The translations under genes and the position numbers were made by a program. This document shows positions 44,117-51,909 of a stretch of 64,000 nt of DNA, in pieces (position 1 is the stretch's first letter; each line of letters starts with the position of its first letter). Source of the DNA: Sphingobacterium sp. LZ7M1 (GTDB lineage Bacteria > Bacteroidota > Bacteroidia > Sphingobacteriales > Sphingobacteriaceae); contig NZ_CP101134.1 of the NCBI RefSeq assembly GCF_024296865.1, positions 2,170,001 to 2,234,000 on the forward strand, given 5' to 3'. The notes under the pieces are model-generated. The model was not told the origin of the DNA, did not search any database, and saw only the letters and a program-made list of their open reading frames with translations.

Positions 44117-45337
44117 ATGGCTACCATTACCCCTAAAATTCTAAAGAAAAATAAGTATAACAACAACACGTGGCGTGTAGTGTACAGGTTGACTCATAAG
44201 CGGGTTTCAAGATATATTAAGACCAGGAGGTTTATCACTGAAAAGGATATCATAAATGATGATGATGTGAGCATGGATTACATTATAGATTTCTTGGCAG
44301 ACGATCTTAGAAAATACAGAAGAAAGATCGATGACATTGAAAACTTAGAGGTCCTCACTGTTGATGATATCCTTAAAGAGTTGACCAATGACCAAAAGGA
44401 TATTGAGTTTATTGATTTCTGCAGATTACACATATCAAGACTGAAGGATCAAGGCCGTGGAAAAACTGCCAAGCCGTTTGTGACGGTTACAAATTCTTTG
44501 ATAGATTTCAATGGACCTAAGCTTAGCGTTTCAAAAATTACCTCCCGTTTTTTGAAACAATACGAGTCCTTTTTACGGATGCCAAAAACCATTACCCGGA
44601 AGCAGGGTGAGAATACGATTAAAAAGACCACATCATTAAATGATAAAGGACTTAACAATCACATGGCAGCATTTAGAACTCTTTTCAATGAAGCAAAAAG
44701 GGAATATAATGATGAGGACACAGGAAGGATACTTATAAAGAACAATCCTTTTTCAGTATATAAGATCATTCCCAAGAAGAAGAAAAAACACAAGAACCTT
44801 AGCATCGAACAAATCAGGGCAATTCGTGACATAACCCCTAAAACATCTAGGGGGAAATTTGCAAAGGACATATTTCTGTTATCCTTTTATATGTGCGGAA
44901 TGAACGCTGTGGACCTGTTCAATAACTGGGATAAGCTTAAGGGATCACATGACAGAATCGGATACAATAGGAGCAAAACAGAGGGCATGAGGGAAGATGA
45001 TGCATTTATTAGTGTCAGAATAACACAGGAGGCAAAGGAAATATTAGAACGACTCGAAATGAAGTATAAGAATATTGATAGGTTAAACAATACCTTATCC
45101 ATAGGTTTGAGGTCATTTATGAAAGACTTGAAGCTAGAAGAATTGACAATGTTGCATGCAAGGCATTCATTTGCAACTATTGCAAGGAATGATCTCAATT
45201 TCTCAAAAGAGGACGTAGCTATAGCATTAAACCATGTAAGCGAGGAAAACAGGATAACTGATACTTACATAGCTCCTGATTGGTCTAAGATAGATAGAGT
45301 ACAAGAAATGGTTATAAATAAATTAAACGGAATGTAA
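44117..45337 (+). CDS. int: Phage tyrosine-type integrase
   Basis: 406 residues. It has an N-terminal arm-binding part, a SAM-like core-binding domain (about 110-190) and a catalytic domain with the boxes A-R-H-S-F-A-T-I-A (His/Arg, about 345-355) and the nucleophile tyrosine in I-T-D-T-Y-I-A-P (near the C-terminus). The first box reads F-L-L-S-F-Y-M-C-G-M-N-A-V-D-L, where the usual arginine before G is a cysteine, as in many Bacteroidota phage integrases. It sits next to tRNA-Ser, so it integrates there. The stop overlaps the excisionase-like gene's ATG by one base. Confidence 0.93.
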   Translation: MATITPKILKKNKYNNNTWRVVYRLTHKRVSRYIKTRRFITEKDIINDDDVSMDYIIDFLADDLRKYRRKIDDIENLEVLTVDDILKELTNDQKDIEFIDFCRLHISRLKDQGRGKTAKPFVTVTNSLIDFNGPKLSVSKITSRFLKQYESFLRMPKTITRKQGENTIKKTTSLNDKGLNNHMAAFRTLFNEAKREYNDEDTGRILIKNNPFSVYKIIPKKKKKHKNLSIEQIRAIRDITPKTSRGKFAKDIFLLSFYMCGMNAVDLFNNWDKLKGSHDRIGYNRSKTEGMREDDAFISVRITQEAKEILERLEMKYKNIDRLNNTLSIGLRSFMKDLKLEELTMLHARHSFATIARNDLNFSKEDVAIALNHVSEENRITDTYIAPDWSKIDRVQEMVINKLNGM

Positions 45338-45615
45338 TGGAAGAAGTAGTATTTGTACAGATAAAATTGTCTGACCTGCAGGATATGATAAAAAAAGCAG
45401 TTGACGATGGGATCAAAGATAGTTTTGAAAAGTTTGTGGAGTCGGAGCCTAAATTAATTGATTCTGATGAAATGTGTGCAAGATTTGGAATCACAAGGCA
45501 AACAATTAAGCAGTGGAGAGAAAGAAATGAAATTCCTTATGTTCAAATAGGCGGGATTTATCGGTATGATTATAATAAAATAATAAAAATTAAAGAGACA
45601 AAAAGAAAAAGATAA
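45337..45615 (+). CDS. HTH_17-type DNA-binding protein (excisionase-like)
   Basis: 92 residues. The N-terminal half is a charged helix; the C-terminal half is a winged-helix of the MerR/HTH_17 type (D-E-M-C-A-R-F-G-I-T-R-Q-T-I-K-Q-W-R-E-R). Such proteins next to an integrase act as excisionase or directionality factors. Its ATG overlaps the integrase stop (TAATG). A palindrome follows a few bases after the stop. Confidence 0.8.
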   Translation: MEEVVFVQIKLSDLQDMIKKAVDDGIKDSFEKFVESEPKLIDSDEMCARFGITRQTIKQWRERNEIPYVQIGGIYRYDYNKIIKIKETKRKR

Positions 45616-45622
45616 TTTGAGA

Positions 45623-45641
45623 ATACTAAAAATATTAGTAT
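45623..45641. promoter_or_regulatory. Palindrome ATACTAA-N5-TTAGTAT, prophage copy 2
   Basis: Exact 7-5-7 inverted repeat 8 nt after the stop of the excisionase-like gene. It has a short T-run on its right, so it could also terminate transcription. Same sequence as the copies at 44045 and 51962. Confidence 0.6.
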
Positions 45642-45975
45642 TTTTGATAATCGCATATATACAACCGGGGCTGTAGTGATACATCCCCATCTTTTAAGGA
45701 AATTCATAATTTAGGTTAATAATTGGTTAGTTAAGATCCTCTATCGCTCGGTAGGGGATTTTTTGTTACACCAATATATTGTATAATAGTACCTGTATTT
45801 TTACAAAATATCTGTTAAATTATATAGGAAGTTTAATTGGATAAAAATTTATTTATCATTATACTTGCTAATAATTTTGATGCCTAATTTAAAATTTAGA
45901 ATATTATTACAATAACCAATATTAAATCGCTTGCCGAACCATTAATAAAATAAATGGTTAATTTATATTTACGTT
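45642..45975. other. Gene-free region with two hairpins (candidate small RNA)
   Basis: A hairpin GGGG-C-TGTA/TACA-T-CCCC sits at 45667-45688 and a terminator-like hairpin GATCCTCTA/TAGGGGATT with a T-run at 45735-45764. Between them is an AT-rich stretch with no open reading frame worth reporting. A transcript from near 45650 to 45764 would be about 110 nt. Nothing more is seen up to the ImmA/IrrE start. Confidence 0.4.
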
Positions 45976-47112
45976 GTGAGTACAAGGATAGAAAATATTA
46001 ATAAAGAAATTATTGAGTGGGCAATTTCTAGGAATGGGAATATTGTTGAGGATTTTTATTCTAAAAATCCTAATGTTAAAAGTTGGGTTGAAGGAGAAAA
46101 ATTCCCAACGGTAAAACAATTAGAAGCTTTTACGCACAAAGTACATGTTCCTTTTGGTTATATGTTTCTAAATGCCCCACCTATCGAGGAATTACCTCTT
46201 CCCTTTTTTAGAACCAAAGGATTTAAAACAAATAATAATTTTAGTTTAAACGTTTTTCACACAGTCCAGATTATTCAGGAAAGACAAGATTGGCTAACAG
46301 AATATTTAGAGGAGTTAAACTTTGATAGACTTGATTTTGTAGGTAAGTTTAACCTTAATTCGGATTATCATGATATTGTGGAAGATATTAGAAAAATTTT
46401 AAAGGTAGATAAAACTTGGGCTTCAGAATTTAGTAATTGGGAAGATACATTGCATCATTTAATTCAAAGAATTGAAGAGATAGGTATAATTGTTACTTTT
46501 AACGGAATTGTTGGGTCAAATACTAGAAGACCATTGAGTGTTGAAGAGTGCCGTGGATTTGTTTTAGTAAACAAGCTTGCGCCTTTTATATTTGTTAATA
46601 ATGCCGATGCTCCAGCAGCACAGCTTTTCACATTAATTCATGAATTAGCTCATATTTGGTTAGGATATAGCGCAGGCTTTAATAATGAAAATTTATTACC
46701 TGCTGATGATCCTATTGAAAAATTATGTGATCTTACAGCTGCGGAATTTCTAGTTCCTGAGGAATTATTAAAATCTGAATGGACTAAAAATAATAATAAT
46801 TTTCAAAGCTTAAGTAGGAAATTTAAAGTTAGTCCTATTGTTATTGCTAGAAGAGCTATGGATTTAAATTTGATCAATAAAACTAATTTTTTAGAGTTTT
46901 ATAATAATTATATGAGCGAATATTTAAAGAAAAAAGAGCTCTCAACTCCTGGTGGTAATTATTATTATACAACCAAAAAAAGATTAAGTTTAAGATTTGC
47001 AAGTTTTATTAATAGTGCTGTACGTACTAACAAATTGTTATATCGAGATGCCTATAAACTAACTAATTTAAACGGAGAAACTTACAAAAAATTTGTATCA
47101 GAATTTTTATAA
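45976..47112 (+). CDS. ImmA/IrrE-family metallopeptidase with N-terminal HTH-like region
   Basis: 378 residues from GTG 45976; no ATG fits. The N-terminus resembles an Xre-type helix set followed by W-V-E-G-E-K-F-P-T-V-K-Q-L-E-A and the P-L-P-F-F-R family stretch. The zinc site is H-E-L-A-H (222-226) with the third ligand Glu257 in T-A-A-E-F-L-V-P. In phages such peptidases cleave a repressor or are antitoxin-like. The DUF4411 gene follows by 12 nt, a known pairing of ImmA/IrrE proteins with PIN-like toxins. TATATTTA (45964-45971) just before the GTG could be a promoter element of a leaderless transcript. Confidence 0.88.
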   Translation: MSTRIENINKEIIEWAISRNGNIVEDFYSKNPNVKSWVEGEKFPTVKQLEAFTHKVHVPFGYMFLNAPPIEELPLPFFRTKGFKTNNNFSLNVFHTVQIIQERQDWLTEYLEELNFDRLDFVGKFNLNSDYHDIVEDIRKILKVDKTWASEFSNWEDTLHHLIQRIEEIGIIVTFNGIVGSNTRRPLSVEECRGFVLVNKLAPFIFVNNADAPAAQLFTLIHELAHIWLGYSAGFNNENLLPADDPIEKLCDLTAAEFLVPEELLKSEWTKNNNNFQSLSRKFKVSPIVIARRAMDLNLINKTNFLEFYNNYMSEYLKKKELSTPGGNYYYTTKKRLSLRFASFINSAVRTNKLLYRDAYKLTNLNGETYKKFVSEFL

Positions 47113-47124
47113 CCAATTATAAAA

Positions 47125-47622
47125 TTGAAAACTTACCTAATTGACGCTAACGTACTGATTCAAGCTCATCAGACATCTTATCCTTTTGATGTAATTCCAT
47201 CATATTGGAAAACACTTAAGGAATTGAGTCAGAATGGGGTTATTAGAAGTATTGATAAAGTAAAAATGGAAATTTGTGGTCATGATTTTGAAGATGATTT
47301 ATCTAAATGGTGTAAAACAGATCTAGACACAAATTTTTTCTGTGATACACAGGATTGCATTAAAGAGTATAGTCTAATTACTCAATGGGCTATGGGTAGC
47401 ACATTATATACTCCAAGTGCTAAAAGTGGATTTTTGAAAACAGATTTAGCAGATCCTTGGCTAATAGCTTATTCTATAAAAAATAATTGTAAGTTAGTTA
47501 CATATGAGATAAGTGACCCGCATCGAAAAAAAAGTATTAAAATACCAGAGCCATGTAAAGTGTTTGATGTTCAGGTTATGCATCCTATAGATATGTTGAG
47601 GAGTTTGAACATTTCAATATAA
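47125..47622 (+). CDS. DUF4411 PIN-like protein, probable toxin partner
   Basis: 165 residues from TTG 47125 (no ATG). It starts K-T-Y-L-I-D-A-N-V-L-I-Q-A-H, where the Asp is the first acidic residue of a PIN domain; further acidic residues lie in I-D-K-V-K-M-E-I, D-L-A-D-P-W-L-I-A-Y, where D-P-W is the DUF4411 signature, and L-V-T-Y-E. PIN domains cut RNA and act as toxins in type II toxin-antitoxin systems; DUF4411 genes are commonly paired with ImmA/IrrE genes. Here the ImmA/IrrE gene would be the antitoxin. Non-ATG starts on both genes suggest limited translation. Confidence 0.8.
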   Translation: MKTYLIDANVLIQAHQTSYPFDVIPSYWKTLKELSQNGVIRSIDKVKMEICGHDFEDDLSKWCKTDLDTNFFCDTQDCIKEYSLITQWAMGSTLYTPSAKSGFLKTDLADPWLIAYSIKNNCKLVTYEISDPHRKKSIKIPEPCKVFDVQVMHPIDMLRSLNISI

Positions 47623-47691
47623 TTACCACACCAATAATATAAGACAATAGTTTAATTTTTTAAGTTTGAGCAGTAGTTTGTTTTGAATATA

Positions 47692-47715
47692 ACCCCTTCC
47701 TTAATAGGTAGGGGC
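47692..47715. terminator. Terminator between DUF4411 and the repressor gene
   Basis: CCCCTTCC (47693-47700) pairs with GGTAGGGG (47707-47714); T-rich on the right, A-rich on the left. Confidence 0.6.
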
Positions 47716-47719
47716 TTTC

Positions 47720-47962
47720 TTATTTCTTTACAATTCCCCTCCAGTTGCCTTTTTCATCATAAGAATGGTAAGTATTACCATCTGATGAAATAATCTCAAA
47801 AACGGATACTTCCAAAGCATCTGCGATCTGCTGTATAAATTCCGTATTAGGCTTTCTTGATAACTTCTGGTTGAAGTTAATATATGACATATCCATCCTT
47901 TTACATAGGTCCTGGAGTGTGATTCCTTTTGCTTTGACTACTTCTTTTACTCGTAAATCCAT
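47720..47962 (-). CDS. Xre-family regulator, probable phage repressor
   Basis: 80 residues from ATG 47962; a TTG two codons upstream could also serve. HTH domain: G-I-T-L-Q-D-L-C-K-R-M-D-M-S-Y-I-N-F-N-Q-K-L and I-A-D-A-L-E-V-S-V-F-E-I-I, standard for cI/Cro-type HTH. No peptidase or dimerisation domain. It is divergent from a small lipoprotein gene and faces three GTTTATAT sites, so it is probably the lysogeny or moron repressor. A perfect -7 element lies only 4 nt before the start. Confidence 0.85.
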   Translation of the reverse strand: MDLRVKEVVKAKGITLQDLCKRMDMSYINFNQKLSRKPNTEFIQQIADALEVSVFEIISSDGNTYHSYDEKGNWRGIVKK

Positions 47963-47965
47963 AAT

Positions 47966-47973
47966 CAAATATA
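47966..47973 (-). promoter_or_regulatory. -7 element of the repressor gene
   Basis: Minus-strand TATATTTG, exact consensus, so close to the ATG (47962) that the transcript would be leaderless, as with lambda cI from PRM. Confidence 0.4.
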
Positions 47974-48020
47974 ATTATAAATGTTTTCGTATAGAAACTC
48001 CTTAAAACACACACTAAATA

Positions 48021-48064
48021 GTTTATATTTATTTTGTTTATATAAACGTAATCGTTTATATTTG
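48021..48064 (+). promoter_or_regulatory. Promoter with three GTTTATAT sites (repressor operators)
   Basis: TTTG (48033-48036), 20 nt, then TATATTTG (48057-48064), both exact. GTTTATAT occurs at 48021, 48036 and 48054; the middle copy is part of the perfect palindrome GTTTATATAAAC (48036-48047) between the -33 and -7 elements. A bound repressor would block this promoter. Confidence 0.6.
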
Positions 48065-48086
48065 TTGTAACAAAACAGATAAGAAC

Positions 48087-48278
48087 ATGAAAAGAATAGT
48101 ATCTCCAACAGCAATTTTATTATCAATGATCATTGGTTTGTCATCATGTGAGTTCAAAGAGTACAAACCTTTTGACAATGCTATTGCAGCAATGAACGCT
48201 AAGGATAGCACTGCTAAGCTTCAGAAAGATATAAGTGAAAGAAATAAGTCAAAGATAGATTCCTTAAAAGAATTATAG
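48087..48278 (+). CDS. Small prophage lipoprotein
   Basis: 63 residues. The lipoprotein signal M-K-R-I-V-S-P-T-A-I-L-L-S-M-I-I-G-L-S-S-C (Cys21) is followed by a charged helix (D-I-S-E-R-N-K-S-K-I-D-S-L-K-E-L). It is expressed from a clean promoter under the repressor's operators. Small phage lipoproteins often exclude superinfecting phages or alter the host surface; that role is only a guess. Confidence 0.7.
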   Translation: MKRIVSPTAILLSMIIGLSSCEFKEYKPFDNAIAAMNAKDSTAKLQKDISERNKSKIDSLKEL

Positions 48279-48303
48279 GTTATTAGGTAAATTGTTTGAA
48301 TGG

Positions 48304-48334
48304 AAAGGCTCTACATTCGTAGGGTCTTTTTTTG
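48304..48334 (+). terminator. Terminator after prophage lipoprotein
   Basis: GGCTCTAC pairs with GTAGGGTC, two G-T pairs, then 7 T. Confidence 0.55.
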
Positions 48335-48357
48335 TTCCTAATAAAAATATCAATTGA

Positions 48358-48388
48358 TTTGTTAGCTAAATAATTTTAGCTATTTTTG
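48358..48388 (+). promoter_or_regulatory. Promoter with palindromic operator upstream of the prophage early/late gene block
   Basis: TTTG (48358-48361), 19 nt, TATTTTTG (48381-48388), both exact. A perfect 8-4-8 palindrome TAGCTAAA-N4-TTTAGCTA (48363-48382) fills the spacer, and TTTAGC occurs twice more (48397, 48409) before the ATG at 48417. Confidence 0.65.
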
Positions 48389-48416
48389 GGTAAAAATTTA
48401 GCAAAATATTTAGCAG

Positions 48417-48662
48417 ATGGAATTTATCAAAATCACTAAAGACGGGAAAGTTAACCAGGTTATCAACCCTAAAGCAATCGTTTCTGTAGAAAGAACATTT
48501 GACGATCCACATGGAAACAAATATACAGAAATAGTCTTATCAAGTAATGGTGTAATTAAAGTGGCAGAAACGTTTGAATCGGTAATTGAAATTCTTGAAA
48601 CACAAGATTATGAAAATCCGTTAACTGCCTATGACTACAAATTTGAGTTTTCTATTAAGTAG
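48417..48662 (+). CDS. Small phage protein of unknown function
   Basis: 81 residues, beta-rich (K-I-T-K-D-G-K-V-N-Q-V-I-N-P-K-A-I-V-S-V-E; Y-T-E-I-V-L-S-S-N-G-V-I-K-V-A), rather acidic. No family recognised. It is the first gene after a regulated promoter and precedes the small terminase by 21 nt. Confidence 0.65.
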   Translation: MEFIKITKDGKVNQVINPKAIVSVERTFDDPHGNKYTEIVLSSNGVIKVAETFESVIEILETQDYENPLTAYDYKFEFSIK

Positions 48663-48683
48663 ACATATTTTGGAGGTTTGCTT

Positions 48684-49184
48684 ATGAAAGAATTAGGTGA
48701 TGGTGATGTAGGGGGTAGACCTCCAATTTTTGAAATACCTCATGAAATGAGGGAGAAGATTGACGAATACTTTGAATATGTTAAAGGGGAGTTCCATTGG
48801 GAATGTAGAACTAATGACGAAGGCAAGGAAGAAGATGTCAAGGTTTGGGATAGACCACCAGAAGCGGTTACTATTACAGGTCTGTGTTTGCATTTGGGTT
48901 TTGAAAGCAGGCAGAGCTTTTATGACTACGAGAAAAGAGACGGGTTTTCTTACATTATAAAACGTGCGAGATTGATGGTAGAGAATCATTACGAAAGTAC
49001 AGCTCAATATGCAAGAACACCGACGTTTCAAATATTTGCTTTAAAAAATATGGGTTGGTCAGACAAGCAAGAGATTGATCATAGTTCAAGTGATGGATCA
49101 ATGTCCACTCAACCTACTAAGATAGTATTCACGAGAGGAAATAGAGGGGATGGAAACGGAGGAACAGAGTCTAAAGATCAGTGA
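48684..49184 (+). CDS. terS: Terminase small subunit
   Basis: 166 residues from ATG 48684, which has a strong Shine-Dalgarno GGAGG 7 nt upstream, unlike most genes here; an upstream TTG (48678) is discarded for that reason. The protein contains G-G-R-P-P-I-F, an N-terminal helical domain with T-I-T-G-L-C-L-H-L-G-F-E-S-R-Q-S-F-Y-D-Y-E, and a C-terminal F-Q-I-F-A-L-K-N-M-G-W-S-D-K segment, as in small terminases of this group, ending in a charged tail. It recognises the packaging site. It overlaps the large subunit start by 35 nt. Confidence 0.85.
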   Translation: MKELGDGDVGGRPPIFEIPHEMREKIDEYFEYVKGEFHWECRTNDEGKEEDVKVWDRPPEAVTITGLCLHLGFESRQSFYDYEKRDGFSYIIKRARLMVENHYESTAQYARTPTFQIFALKNMGWSDKQEIDHSSSDGSMSTQPTKIVFTRGNRGDGNGGTESKDQ

Positions 49185-50481
49185 TAAATACGAGCCACTT
49201 TTTGAGTGGTTTTCTGTTGAAGATGAAAATGACCCTTTATACAAAGTTGATACGATTGTAGTGACTGGGGGGCGTAACAGTCAAAAGTCTTTTGCAGTGG
49301 GTACAGGAACATGTATAGCTGCAAAGGATTATATTAGGTCTGTACTTTATACCCGCTACTCCATGAAGGCAACAGAGGATTCTATCATTCCAGAATTCAA
49401 TGAAAAGATTGAGATCCTTAACTGTGAGAGTTCTTTTGACGTATTGAAAGATAGGGTAATTACCAAGGATGGTAAAGCAAAGATAGTGTTCAAAGGGATT
49501 AAGACCAGTTCTGGAAACCAAACTGCAAACCTTAAATCATTAAAGGGTTTTTCTGTTTGGGTATTAGATGAAGCAGAGGAAATGCCGGACTTTAAATCTT
49601 GGGATAAAATTAAGAAGTCGATAAGAGCAGCAAAACGTAACCTGAACATTTTAATTCTGAATCCAGCGACAAAAGAACATTGGATATATCAAGAGTTCTT
49701 TGAAGAAAGAGGAGTAACTGAAGGATTTAACGGTATTGTTGGAAATGTTCTATATATCCATTCTACTTATTTGGATATGGAGAGAGAGCATATCGCTGAT
49801 AATATCTGGGAAGAATTCGAAGAAGCTCGTGAGGCATATGAGGAGTTGAAAAACTACACCGATGATGAAGTTATTAAACTTGAGATAACGCAGCCTAGAA
49901 AGGTTAAACTATACAGATATTATAAGCATTCGGTATTAGGAGGATGGTTAGATAAAGCAGAAGGTGTAATTTTCACCAATTGGAGATATGGTGAGTTTCA
50001 AGAGGTTGCTCCATCTGTATGGGGGTAAGACTTTGGATTCAGTACGGATCCTACAACATTGGTTAGGACCTCAATTGATAAGAAGAGGAAGAAACTTTAT
50101 GTAAAGCTTTATTTATACAAACCTAAACTTAAAACAAGTGAGGTTTTTGAAGCAAATAAAATGTATGCTGGTGATGGATTGATTTATGCTGATAGCGCAG
50201 AACCTCGCTTGATTAGTGAGGTAAAGGGGTTAGGTATTAATATCAAACCAACAGTTAAAGGTCAAGGAAGTATTACTGCAGGTATAGCAATAATGCAGGA
50301 CTTTGACGAAATAATAGTAGATAGTGAAAGTGTGGAGTTAGGCAGAGAATTCAACAACTACGTCTGGCATGACAAGAAAAGCAAAATTCCTGTTGATGCT
50401 TATAATCACGCTATTGATGCTATCCGTTACGCTGTTTACCCTCAGTACTATAAGAAGAAAAGGGAAATTTATAATAATTAG
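49150..50481 (+). pseudogene. terL: Terminase large subunit with in-frame TAA
   Basis: The frame 49150-50481 (444 codons including both stops) is interrupted by TAA at 50026-50028 after A-P-S-V-W-G. Before it lie Walker A T-G-G-R-N-S-Q-K-S-F (39-48) and Walker B V-W-V-L-D-E-A-E-E (Asp140-Glu141), the ATPase; after it, in the same frame, D-F-G-F-S-T-D-P-T-T-L-V begins the nuclease domain with its first catalytic Asp, then D-S-E-S and A-Y-N-H-A-I-D-A-I-R-Y-A. The residue replaced by TAA is commonly aromatic or Leu. This separates motor from nuclease: either the prophage is defective, the base is an error, or there is readthrough. Confidence 0.88.
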
Positions 50482-50499
50482 AATAAAATTTAGTGAGGT

Positions 50500-51909
50500 A
50501 TGGGATTGTGGGACAGAATATTTAAAAAGAAGGGGTTTACTCCAGGAGGTTATGGGGTTTTTGCGCCGGTTACATATATTGGTAACGAAATTAAGGACCT
50601 GTTAAAAGGGGGAAAAGGAGGGAAGCTTGAAGAAGCTATGTTTAATTCAAATCATGTTTTCCCTGTTGTAAGGATAATCATTGATAAGTTTAAACCTTGC
50701 CCTTGGTTATTGTATGAGGTAACTAACGAACAAAAGGCGGCTTATTATCTAAACTATAGACAAAAGGCTGAATTTATCAAACAAGCCAACGAATATAAGG
50801 AGAAAGGCCTTAAAGAGATTGAAACACATCCAATTATTGACCTTCTGAACAAACCTAACTCTTATCAGACAAGAATGCAATTTCTTGAAGATATTTGCGG
50901 ATTCTACAATACTTTAGGGGAATGTTTTATCTATGCAGATATGCCAACATTAGGAAGGAATGCAAATAAGCCCGTAGCCTTATATTCATTACCTCCTCAT
51001 TTGGTAGAGCCAATATATTCTGGTGATTTTAGAAAGCCGATCAAACATTATGTATTCTATTTTGATGGCAAGCCGATTGAAATTGAGCCGCATAGAATTT
51101 TGCATATCAAGAAATGGAATCCATTATATAATTATAATGGGGATGGGCTTCATGCAATTTCGCCAATTGATGTAGCTAGTAATCTTTTGAATAGGGAGAA
51201 AGCAAACCAAAAGGCACAGACTAAGGCGTATATCAATGGAGGTAGAGCCTTCTTGATCAGTGCTGAACAGCCAGCTGCAGATGAAATACCTATGACTCAG
51301 GAGCAGTTGGACGAAATTAACGATAGGATAAAAGAAAAACTCCAAGGTCCTGAAAACTACATGAACATACAAGCGACTTCCGCTTCTGTAAAGGTTGCTC
51401 AAATTGGTGATAGTGTAGCTGATATGAAACTAATCGAAGCTGACAAAGAAGATCTCCGGAAAACTTGCTCAATATTCAATGTTGATCCTATTCTGTTGGG
51501 TTTAAAGGATGGGGCTAAATACGACAACCAAGAAGGGGCTTATAAAGGATTGGTAACCCAAGTCGTGATGCCACAGCACAACGATATAACCGAAGGTTTG
51601 AACTATTGGTTGATACCAATGTTGACCAAAGATTCAGGGAAGAAGTATTTCCTTGAAGCTGACAGCGCATTTTATCCAGAACTGCAGCCCGATATGAAAT
51701 TAATGAGAGAGGTTTATGGTTCAGGTCATTTTACCACCAATGAATTTAGGAGTGTGATAGGATGGGATAAGCATAATGATCCAGTGGCAGATATGATGCT
51801 TCAACCAACTAATATTAAGGTTGTTTCGGCAGAACTGTTGCAACAACAACAGGCTAACCAACAGGTTAGAAATCAGGGAGTCAACCAGGAAAATAAACCT
51901 AAAGAATAA
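50500..51909 (+). CDS. Phage portal protein (HK97-type)
   Basis: 469 residues. Portal core features include F-N-S-N-H-V-F-P-V-V-R-I-I-I-D-K-F, H-P-I-I-D-L-L-N-K-P-N-S-Y-Q, H-R-I-L-H-I-K-K-W-N-P-L and D-P-I-L-L-G-L-K-D-G-A-K-Y-D-N-Q-E-G-A. The C-terminus is glutamine-rich. It makes the dodecameric head vertex. Its start has TTTAGTGAGGT before it, similar to the pre-start sequence of the capsid gene. Confidence 0.92.
   Translation: MGLWDRIFKKKGFTPGGYGVFAPVTYIGNEIKDLLKGGKGGKLEEAMFNSNHVFPVVRIIIDKFKPCPWLLYEVTNEQKAAYYLNYRQKAEFIKQANEYKEKGLKEIETHPIIDLLNKPNSYQTRMQFLEDICGFYNTLGECFIYADMPTLGRNANKPVALYSLPPHLVEPIYSGDFRKPIKHYVFYFDGKPIEIEPHRILHIKKWNPLYNYNGDGLHAISPIDVASNLLNREKANQKAQTKAYINGGRAFLISAEQPAADEIPMTQEQLDEINDRIKEKLQGPENYMNIQATSASVKVAQIGDSVADMKLIEADKEDLRKTCSIFNVDPILLGLKDGAKYDNQEGAYKGLVTQVVMPQHNDITEGLNYWLIPMLTKDSGKKYFLEADSAFYPELQPDMKLMREVYGSGHFTTNEFRSVIGWDKHNDPVADMMLQPTNIKVVSAELLQQQQANQQVRNQGVNQENKPKE

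Noticed and set aside
45976..47622. Abortive-infection or CBASS/Thoeris-type defence island at the prophage left end
   Set aside because: Only the ImmA/IrrE-DUF4411 pair is present. No nucleotidyltransferase, TIR, reverse transcriptase or CRISPR gene is seen.
43418..50028. Genome-wide recoding of TAA, since the patatin and the large terminase both have an in-frame TAA
   Set aside because: Nearly all other genes, host and phage, end with TAA at sensible places, including icd, coaA and the tail genes. Two isolated TAA codons are better explained as mutations or errors.
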